Assembly: GCF_039555335.1 (NCBI RefSeq) | Contig: NC_092628.1 | Coordinates: 31,689,727-31,753,726 of the forward strand | From: Amphiura filiformis | Lineage: Eukaryota > Echinodermata > Ophiuroidea > Amphilepidida > Amphiuridae | Length of the DNA: 64,000 nucleotides | Direction: 5' to 3' | Shown: one piece after another, positions 57,601-64,000 of the stretch | Numbering within the stretch: position 1 is the first letter of the stretch | How the letters are laid out: the number at the start of each line of letters is the position of its first letter | Program-made: the position numbers and the translations under genes | Notes under the pieces: model-generated | Databases searched by the model: none | What the model was told of the DNA's origin: nothing | Seen by the model: the letters and a program-made list of their open reading frames with translations, nothing else

Positions 57601-60600
57601 ATGCAAAACAGTGTTGTAAGATAATATCTAATTTATAACTTGATTAACGATACAAATATGTATACAATGTATATTTGACAGGTATGCTGGCATGCAATGT
57701 TGAAGGGTTTAACCTTCCCTGCCAAGACAAGCCAATCACATCTCGTCTTGCCCTTATCTGTGGAACATCATCCGCTCATATTGCGGTAAGATGTGTGTTT
57801 ATCATACTATCAAGTAGTTTCTTGTGTTTTCATTGGATAAGCGCCCCAATTTACCTGCTGAGCGCGTCACATGCGTGTATCGACGCACCATATCATGTTA
57901 GTAAGGACATACGCATGCGCGGCAATAATTGATTCATAACAATCATGGTGCTTCAATAATAGGCTACAAAGCTGGTGTGTCCATATTGAAACACAGATTT
58001 CACTGAGATTTTCCACTCTAAATAATACAGAGAGCTTTTCTGAATGAAATTTGCAGTGAAAACGGGTTTCAGTGGTCTCAGCCGAGTTGATTTGGCGTGG
58101 AAGATGACTGTGCTGGTTAAGCACTCAAACTTTTATCAGGATTATCGTGTAAACGGGTTTGACTAAAATTGTTCCAGCCAAGAATTACGCACATGAATAT
58201 TTTTTTGTTATATGAGATTATTTGTACGGTATGATAAAATCATTATTAGGTTCGGTTTAGGGGTGATATGGATTACATCTAATCTCAGAGTCTGTATCAC
58301 CCCCAAACCTCACCTGAACTAATAGTATCGGGAGGGGTGTAGGGGTGGGGTGTGCATACTTTTGTAAACACTTGCAAGCAAGGAGACACACACCAGATAT
58401 TGTGGATGCATAGACATCCGCAGTTCTGGAAGAATGCATTAAAGGTTGTTGTCCACAGTTACTGGTATAGGGTCAGGTCAGTACTAGCATTGTAAAAAGT
58501 AAATTAATGGACCATGGTAAGGCAGATACAACTCTTAGCATGTGTGTCCACGGTTGACTCAATATGCATTTTATCTTATCGTGTTATCCAAGCACACATT
58601 AGCTATCAATTATTTTCTGCCACTGAGAGACTTCAATGTCAGCTTTTGTTCAAAAAAGGATTGTGATAATAGATGATCTGTTAAAACACTTCAAGTTGTT
58701 GAAGATCATAGTGGCCCAAGATGTTCCTTATGTAATTCAACAACAAATATAGATTTTCAGGTAAGGAGCAGATACCCTAAACATTCTGCCATTAACTATC
58801 ACAGCCAGGATAAGCTTTATCCAGGTATATTCATGTACAGTGGCACAGCCAGTGGTAGCGGATTGGGGGGATGGGGATGTCAAAGAGAAAAGTGCCATTA
58901 AAATGACTAAAATTGGGACAAAAAAATTTAAATATGGGGATGCATATTTTGCTTTGCCCTTCCACACTAAAAGGCTGGCTACACCACTGTCCGGGTAACA
59001 GCAAGACAATCAATCCAGTCCTTGTCTAGAAGAAATTCAAGGCAATTTTTATGAGAATGAATTGCCCAATAGCTCAATTTTATGAGAATAAATTGCCTTG
59101 GCAGCAGGAACTTACATTTGGATTGTTACAGACCAGAGTACAATACCTCATTGATCATAAAAACTTGTCGGTTAAACAAATACATTGCTTTTTATTTCTT
59201 CTCCCATTCTTTACATCTGTAGGTCAACCAAGATCCTTTAGGCCAAGTAAAAAATAAAACATGTTTCACGTCCGGTTTTCAAAAAAAGGAGGAGGAGGGG
59301 GGCTTTTTATTTTCTATTTTTTATCGCAAAATTGGTGTAAATACCCATACTTAGAGCTGTTTTAGCGTATACAATAATGCCTGGAAAAAGAAGGAGGCCC
59401 TTTTTTATTTGTTGTTCAGAGAGTTACACCCCCTCCAATGATCACAAAACCTTCCTAAAATGTTTCTTGTATCTTAACAAGGCTATAGAAAGGATTTCAA
59501 CTTCCTAGACATATTTTTTGAAAAGTTATAACTGTATTTCAAAAAATAAAAATATATTTGAGGAAACCTCAAAAAAGGAAGCGGGAGGGGACGTGAAACA
59601 TGTTTATTTTTTTATTTTGCCTTATTTGTACCAGGTGTGTGGGGTCCTTTCTACAGTGTAATGCACCCTGAGCTTTGGACACATGAGGGTGGACAGAGTA
59701 TCGGTGGCAAATTGATTGACCATGTGATACACACACATCCAGCCTTCAAGGAGCTTGAGGAAAGAGCTTCAAAAAGGTAGGTCCTATTTATTATTAATAG
59801 TATGCAAGAGGTGTAATGTAGTCTAAAACTGTAAAATACGAGTGATGACAGAATATCACAGCTCAACTTCAAGATCATGTGCCACATGCCATGATATTGA
59901 GGAAAGAACCTCACAAATGTGCATGATTGTAGTTAAATGAATAGCAGGTCAACAATCAGTTGGGTAGAAGTAAAATAGCTATACTTTGGTTCACATCAAG
60001 TTCGGTAGTGAAGTCAGCGTTTTTTTGCAGTTGTGCCACAACATGCCAACAAAAAACTGCTCTTTTATGTGTTTGTGTACACTCACTGAAATTAACTATA
60101 CATGCACGATTTGATACTGTGACCACCTCCATCACTACCGAGCGCTCAAGCTTAAGGTGAACCCACAGTGTATATGTGGGCAGTATTAGTTGTTACAACT
60201 TAGCACAAGGCAAAGTCGAACTATTGGGCTATTCCAGTTGAAATCCATACACCCCAAGGAAAGACATAACCTTAATCTTCCACACATGGTATGTAGATTT
60301 CAAATGGAGTCGCACATTCAGGTAACCCCATTTGAAATTCTCACTCCCTGTGTGGGAGATTAAGGTCATGTCTTCCATAGGGGGAATATGGAGGTGAACA
60401 TCTACTACTCCAACACTTTTCCTGATAATATTTAATAAAAGTAAGCTTAAAAGAATTGCCATGATGATAACCTAAAAATTTAGTATGAAATTCTGTTCCT
60501 TTTAAATATTTTTATATAGTGGTGAAAGTGTTTATGAGACCTTAAACAACATGCTACCATCTATAGCTGCATTGAGAAGGTCTAGCTCACCAGCAACACT

Positions 60601-63600
60601 TACTAAGGACTTACACATGTGGCCTGATTATCATGGAAACAGATCACCACTAGCTGATCCTACACTTAAAGGAATGGTAAGACTGATAAAGAGGAATATA
60701 CAGGAGCATTAGTTTGAATGTCTTGCTTTCCTTTTATTTCTGTTGGATAAACTCTGTAAAACCTCAACAAGAAATTAAATGTGATCAGAAGTTAAAAGCA
60801 GTGTACTCATTTCTCTTTATATTCAACTATAGTAGCTTGGATATAGCAGACATCAAAATCATTTTTGCATATTTTTTAACAGATAGTGTTGATTGATTGG
60901 AAAGTTGTCAAACAGAGAGAAAAAATATTTATTTCTTGACAATTTCCATATTAGGAAAAACTATTTGACATGTTTGTTTCATCTCTGGTCATACCTGAAT
61001 TCTAGTCATAATATTCTATAATTTCCCCTTTCAGATAAGTGGTCTGACTTTATCAACATCAATTGAAGACTTGGCAATAAAGTATCTTGCAACTGTACAA
61101 GCTCTTGCTGTAAGTATGTTTACTGATTTTATATAACATCCGTCACATGTGTCTGGGAATTACATATAGGAAATATAGTCAAGTGTGACACTAGTCTTTT
61201 GCTAGTTGGAATTTTCCCTTTGGCCTTACCATGAAGGCAGAGGAGGCTTAAAGGCATTCCTACAATGCACTATGATTGGGAAATTTGATCAATATAACCT
61301 AATTTTAAAGGCAAAGTCCCCATTGCCACACACACACAAAATGGTCATTTAAAACTGCAGCCAACGAGCTAATAGTTGAGACTTAGGACTGATATTTGAT
61401 TTTCTTACAGGAAACATTCATATTGTCTCACTGCATTAATTTTATTCCTAAGTCTCGATGTTTTGAATGTTAAATAATAGGATGAAAACACCAGATATTT
61501 GCACACAATCCCATGCAAGGCATGATCAACTGTACAACATGTGTACAAAAGTCAGACATACAAGGTCAGAAACCCCATTGGGTTGTGGGAATGTCTTTAA
61601 ACATCCTCTGCCATGAAGGTAACATCAAAATCGAGCATATAGGATTGTCTGTTTTGTTTTCAGCATGGGACCAAACATGTAAATGATGCAATGGAATCAT
61701 CAGGTCACAAGTTTGCTACCTTGTTTGCCTGTGGTGGTCTCAGCAAGAATTCACTGTTCCTGCAAGTTCATGCTGATATAACAGGTACTGACTGCGCTTT
61801 ATTGTATTAGGCCGGTGTGATCAAAAGTATGTCTATGTGAATACTAGTAGTCAAATTGTAATTAACATGAAGGCACATTAGTATTAGTAGGGCAAAAGTT
61901 CTTCAGCTAAATTTATTCCTCTGAATTCAACAAACATTTTGCTGCATAACCAGATGGCAGTAATGCCATCATAGTATGACAACATTGAAATAGGAAATGC
62001 TCAGAACAGTTGGCATTGACTTGTTAATGCAGTCAAATTGGAAGGTGTTGGAGTTGGGATTAGGGGTTTGAAATTTGGGTGCTTCAGATGTTATACCATA
62101 AACGTTTGCCTAATGCCGCACCTGGGCTCCTTTGCCTTGGGGTGCATTTCATGTACAAATAGATGGCTCCCTCATCTAAAAATCCCAACAAGAATTAAGG
62201 GTATGCGCCCTTATTTGCTGGTGGGATCTTTATGGGAGGGCACTTTTAGTTTGTGTCTAAAATTCCAGTTATGTCAAGGGAGCCCATAGCACCATTAGGT
62301 GAAAGTCATGTTCAGTAAAAAGATAGGGTAGAATTTATCTTTTTTTACAAAGTTGTCTTTTTTTAAAGAAAAGTCATATCCAGTAATGACTCAGTAGACT
62401 AATGACTAATTGCTTACGTAATTAATTACGTACAGTGGCATAGCGTGGATCATCATATTGGGGGGGGGGCACCGACCATGATTGGGGGGCACCGGGGCTG
62501 ATTTGGGGGCACAAGCCGTTTTTGGCCATTTTCCTATGGGATTTTTATAAATTTCAGATCGATTGGGGACGTGCCCCCAGTGCCCCTATGACACTACGCC
62601 ACTGCTTACGTATGAACATTGTGTATTTCAGGTTTACCCATAGTGCTTCCTAAGGAGACTGAGTGTGTTCTTGTAGGGTCAGCCATATTAGGTGCTGCAG
62701 CTGCTGGACATTATACCAATGTACAGGTCATGCTAATATCCAGTAATGATGCAGTGTACTAATGACTAATTGCTTATGTATGTACATTGTGTATTTCAGG
62801 TTTACCCATTGTGCTTCCTAAGGAGACTGAGTGTGTTCTTGTAGGGTCAGCCATATTAGGTGCTGCAGCTGCTGGACATTATACCAATGTACAGGTCATG
62901 CTAATATCCAGTAATGATGCAGTGTACTAATGACTAATTGCTTACGTATGTACATTGTGTATTTCAGGTTTACCCATAGTGCTTCCTAAGGAGACTGAGT
63001 GTGTTCTTGTAGGGTCAGCCATATTAGGTGCTGCAGCTGCTGGACATTATACCAATGTACAGGTCATGCTAATATCCAGTAATGATGCAGTGTACTAATG
63101 ACTAATTGCTTACGTATGTACATTGTGTATTTCAGGTTTACCCATAGTGCTTCCTAAGGAGACTGAGTGTGTTCTTGTAGGGTCAGCCATATTAGGTGCT
63201 GCAGCTGCTGGACATTATACCAATGTACAGGTCATGCTAATATCCAGTAATGATGCAGTGTACTAATGACTAATTGCTTACGTATGTACATTGTGTATTT
63301 CAGGTTTACCCATTGTGCTTCCTAAGGAGACTGAGTGTGTTCTTGTAGGGTCAGCCATATTAGGTGCTGCAGCTGCTGGACATTATACCAATGTACAGGT
63401 CATGCTAATATCCAGTAATGATGCAGTGTACTAATGACTAATTGCTTACGTATGTACATTGTGTATTTCAGGTTTACCCATTGTGCTTTCTAAGGAGACT
63501 GAGTGTGTTCTTGTAGGGTCAGCCATATTAGGTGCTGCAGCTGCTGGACATTATACCAATGTACAGGTCATGCTAATATCCAGTAATGATGCAGTGTACT

Positions 63601-64000
63601 AATGACTAATTGCTTATGTATGTACATTGTGTATTTCAGGTTTACCCATTGTGCTTCCTAAGGAGACTGAGTGTGTTCTTGTAGGGTCAGCCATATTAGG
63701 TGCTGCAGCAGCTGGACATTATACCAATGTACAGGTCATGCTAATATCCAGTAATGATGCAGTGTACTAATGACTAATTGCTTACGTATGTACATTGTGT
63801 ATTTCAGGTTTACCCATTGTGCTTCCTAAGGAGACTGAGTGTGTTCTTGTAGGGTCAGCCATATTAGGTGCTGCAGCAGCTGGACATTATACCAATGTAC
63901 AGGTCATGCTAATATCCAGTAATGATGCAGTGTACTAATGACTAATTGCTTATGTATGTACATTGTGCATTTCAGGTTTACCCATTGTGCTTCCTAAGGA
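51445..64000 (+). CDS. FGGY: FGGY carbohydrate kinase, 3' end beyond window; carries lesions
   Basis: FGGY-family kinases phosphorylate sugars or polyols with ATP in the cytosol, and human FGGY is annotated as a D-ribulose kinase. Exons: 51445-51652, 52008-52119, 53110-53261, 53477-53562, 54171-54298, 56107-56235, 57682-57785, 59223-59776 (interrupted), 60520-60676, 61035-61109, 61664-61784, then an amplified exon from 62632. Visible motifs: [16 protein letters not shown] (first phosphate motif), [42 protein letters not shown] (likely catalytic Asp), [14 protein letters not shown] (second phosphate motif), [15 protein letters not shown] and [13 protein letters not shown] (adenosine motif). 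About 512 of roughly 550 expected codons are in the window. Lesions: a +1 shift at about 51540, a 381-bp insertion at 59241-59621 and nine copies of the penultimate coding exon. Either this haplotype is damaged or the gene is becoming a pseudogene. Confidence 0.9.
52008..52119 (+). CDS. FGGY: FGGY exon 2
   Basis: It encodes [20 protein letters not shown] and [17 protein letters not shown], matching the human [14 protein letters not shown] segment. Phase 0 to 1. Donor GTAAGT. Confidence 0.9.
52280..52822. mobile_element. CCCGGGGG-ended MITE, copy 2
   Basis: CCGGGGGGGCACTTCCATGA at the left and GGGAGTGCCTCCCCCGGGG at the right are inverted, flanked by AACAGAGC on both sides (8-bp duplication, hAT-like). 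The interior reiterates CCCAATGACCCC at least ten times with spacings of about 25-45 bp. It is in FGGY intron 2. Confidence 0.8.
53110..53261 (+). CDS. FGGY: FGGY exon 3
   Basis: It encodes [20 protein letters not shown] and [20 protein letters not shown]. The acceptor CTTAAG at 53109 was preferred over the later CTACCAG because it restores both phase and the TRNIIMW match (human HRNVIMW). Confidence 0.85.
53477..53562 (+). CDS. FGGY: FGGY exon 4
   Basis: It encodes [20 protein letters not shown] and WKATGATS. Acceptor TTTCAG, donor GTAATG, phase 0 to 2. Confidence 0.9.
54171..54298 (+). CDS. FGGY: FGGY exon 5
   Basis: It encodes [20 protein letters not shown] and [20 protein letters not shown], matching the human SLVCKWTY and WDDSFWKMIGLEDF. 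Phase 2 to 1. Confidence 0.9.
54537..55729 (+). mobile_element. 5'-truncated non-LTR retrotransposon
   Basis: The plus strand encodes [40 protein letters not shown] and [14 protein letters not shown], the region C-terminal to the RT of jockey/CR1-group elements, ending in a stop at 54941-54943. The 3' end is TTGAACTTGAACTT at 55716-55729, and AATAT is duplicated on both sides (54532-54536, 55730-55734). A second element is nested in the 3' UTR (54959-55651). Confidence 0.85.
54959..55651. mobile_element. nested MITE with CCCAGCAAACACAAAA ends
   Basis: CCCAGCAAACACAAAACG at the left and TTTTGTGTTTGCTGGG at the right are inverted. The interior reiterates AAAACGTTT and TTATATAAAGG. A similar internal end (GTGTTTGCTGGG, about 55380) suggests an internal duplication or two elements in tandem. 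Confidence 0.75.
56107..56235 (+). CDS. FGGY: FGGY exon 6 (catalytic Asp)
   Basis: It encodes [20 protein letters not shown] and [12 protein letters not shown]. The Asp in IIDCHAGG corresponds to the general base of FGGY kinases. Phase 1 to 1. Confidence 0.9.
56295..57455 (-). mobile_element. non-LTR retrotransposon fragment, interrupted by a SINE
   Basis: Minus-strand pieces read [20 protein letters not shown] and [10 protein letters not shown] (57455-57241), then after the [53 protein letters not shown] and [13 protein letters not shown] (56815-56347). This is the finger/thumb and C-terminal region of a jockey/I-type reverse transcriptase. A frameshift and the insertion make it inactive. 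It sits in FGGY intron 6. Confidence 0.85.
56812..57240 (-). mobile_element. tRNA-derived SINE, copy 2, nested in a retrotransposon
   Basis: On the minus strand it starts GGGAGAGCATGGCGCAATGG, has GGTTCGATTCC as B box and ends with an (AAATC)n tail at 56812-56838. The body is homologous to 1470-1787. The reverse-transcriptase frame resumes directly after the tail, so this SINE jumped into the older element. Confidence 0.85.
57682..57785 (+). CDS. FGGY: FGGY exon 7
   Basis: It encodes [20 protein letters not shown] and [14 protein letters not shown], the GTSS phosphate-binding motif of the second domain. Phase 1 to 0. Donor GTAAGA. Confidence 0.9.
58249..58321. repeat. small hairpin
   Basis: GGTTCGGTTTAGGGGTGATA and TATCACCCCCAAACCTCACC pair imperfectly around a 30-bp centre, in FGGY intron 7. 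Confidence 0.55.
58838..58989. mobile_element. hAT-like MITE (CAGTGGCACAGCCAG ends)
   Basis: CAGTGGCACAGCCAG at the left matches the complement of CTGGCTACACCACTG at the right. 152 bp. It is related by its ends to 34526-34701 and 62433-62604. No clear target duplication. Confidence 0.6.
59223..59776 (+). pseudogene. FGGY: FGGY exon 8 split by a transposon
   Basis: The exon opens VNQDPL (59223-59240) and resumes [20 protein letters not shown] after 59624. It goes on through [20 protein letters not shown] to a GTAGGT donor at 59777. Human FGGY reads [13 protein letters not shown] without a break. Skipping 59241-59621 and one TTA copy gives a 170-nt exon with phases 0 and 2, fitting both neighbours. 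With the insertion in place the frame meets a TAG. Confidence 0.85.
59241..59621. mobile_element. 381-bp PIF/Harbinger-like MITE inside an FGGY exon
   Basis: Terminal inverted repeats of about 33 bp, with a few mismatches, start GGCCAAGTAAAAAATAAAAC at the left and share ACATGTTTCACGTCC with the right end. TTA flanks both sides (59238-59240, 59622-59624), the 3-bp target duplication typical of PIF/Harbinger. There is no transposase frame. The interior is A/G-rich with homopurine runs. Confidence 0.85.
60235..60393. mobile_element. foldback MITE family B, copy 3
   Basis: It opens TGGGCTATTCCAGTTGAAAT and carries the family's AAGGTCATGTCTTCC segment, but the right terminus has decayed. It lies 130 bp upstream of FGGY exon 9. 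Confidence 0.75.
60520..60676 (+). CDS. FGGY: FGGY exon 9
   Basis: It encodes [20 protein letters not shown] and [20 protein letters not shown], matching the human [22 protein letters not shown]. Phase 2 to 0. Confidence 0.9.
61035..61109 (+). CDS. FGGY: FGGY exon 10
   Basis: It encodes [20 protein letters not shown] and VQALA. 75 nt, phase 0 at both ends. Donor GTAAGT. Confidence 0.88.
61227..61620. mobile_element. foldback element in FGGY intron 10
   Basis: ACCATGAAGGCAGAGGAGGC...AAAGGCATTCC at the left is mirrored imperfectly by GGAATGTCTTT...CATCCTCTGCCATGAAGGT at the right. The arms are about 40 bp. Confidence 0.65.
61664..61784 (+). CDS. FGGY: FGGY exon 11 (adenosine motif)
   Basis: It encodes [20 protein letters not shown] and [27 protein letters not shown] is the nucleotide-binding GG motif. 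Phase 0 to 1. Donor GTACTG. Confidence 0.9.
62433..62604. mobile_element. 172-bp hAT-like MITE upstream of the FGGY array
   Basis: The ends read CAGTGGCATAGCG and its approximate complement CTACGCCACTG. They are flanked by ATTACGTA and CTTACGTA, an imperfect 8-bp duplication as made by hAT transposases. It sits in the single-copy progenitor of the array spacer, because flanking sequence on both sides matches the 73-bp unit spacer. The interior has repeated GGGGGCAC words. Confidence 0.7.
62632..62726 (+). CDS. FGGY: FGGY exon 12, first of nine tandem copies
   Basis: The exon encodes [20 protein letters not shown] and [11 protein letters not shown], matching human MPVVLSQEVESVLVGAAVLG. It is 95 nt, entering in phase 1 and leaving in phase 0. 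Acceptor GTGTATTTCAG. The apparent donor is CAG|GTCATG, which departs from the GTRAGT consensus. Further copies follow every 168 bp. The last ~40 residues expected of FGGY are not in the window. Confidence 0.88.
62632..64000 (+). repeat. FGGY: 168-bp tandem array of an FGGY exon with its intron
   Basis: Exon copies begin at 62632, 62800, 62968, 63136, 63304, 63472, 63640, 63808 and 63976 (the last cut by the window edge). Each unit is a 95-nt exon plus a 73-nt spacer ending in TATTTCAG. Copies differ at very few bases: ATA or ATT in the Ile codon, one Pro-to-Ser (copy 6), GCT or GCA in an Ala codon (copies 7 and 8), and CTTACG or CTTATG in the spacer. Almost no protein change accumulates. The array is open at the right edge, so total copy number is unknown. 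Confidence 0.95.

Noticed and set aside
62038-62289. 83-codon frame before the FGGY array
   Set aside because: It is intronic, with no similarity to FGGY or another family, and no splice-site support.

Overview
The window is animal (metazoan) genomic DNA: AT-rich, with short coding exons separated by long introns, GT-AG splice sites, and very many small inverted-repeat transposons. The three recognisable genes are close to their vertebrate orthologues. Together with the repeat style (abundant foldback MITEs, tRNA-derived SINEs, CR1/jockey-type retroelement tails, a TTAGGG-type interstitial tract, recurrent TAGGCCTA words) this suggests a marine invertebrate deuterostome, perhaps an echinoderm. 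The species call is inference.

Three genes are present. (1) Minus strand, 32488 down to 6979: the orthologue of YTHDC1, the nuclear m6A reader. It has about 18 exons: an acidic/lysine-rich N-terminus, a complete YTH domain over five exons (21720-17406), and an RG/proline/RE-rich C-terminus. A promoter-like patch with ETS and YY1-type motifs lies just upstream. (2) Minus strand, 49736 down to 42741: a six-exon pleckstrin-homology gene that reads as PLEKHJ1. (3) Plus strand, 51445 to beyond the right edge: an FGGY-family carbohydrate kinase, orthologue of human FGGY. PLEKHJ1 and FGGY are head to head, 1.7 kb apart between start codons.

The FGGY copy is the most unusual part. Its first coding exon carries an apparent +1 frameshift. 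Another coding exon (59223-59776) is split by a 381-bp element with terminal inverted repeats and a TTA target duplication. The penultimate coding exon is tandemly amplified: nine copies of a 168-bp exon+intron unit run from 62632 off the right edge. The exon is 95 nt long, so joining two copies breaks the frame.

The rest is introns and intergenic DNA filled with mobile elements: a 654-bp foldback with TTAA ends (17797-18450), a 1.83-kb TIR element with TAA duplications (26925-28751), CCCGGGGG-ended and CAGTGGCG-ended families, a three-copy TGGGCTATTCCAGTTG family, SINEs, and 5'-truncated non-LTR retrotransposons, two of them with another element nested inside. The intergenic block 32.8-42.7 kb shows no gene I can support. 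No functional RNA gene or CRISPR array was found, only tRNA-like sequences that look like SINE heads.
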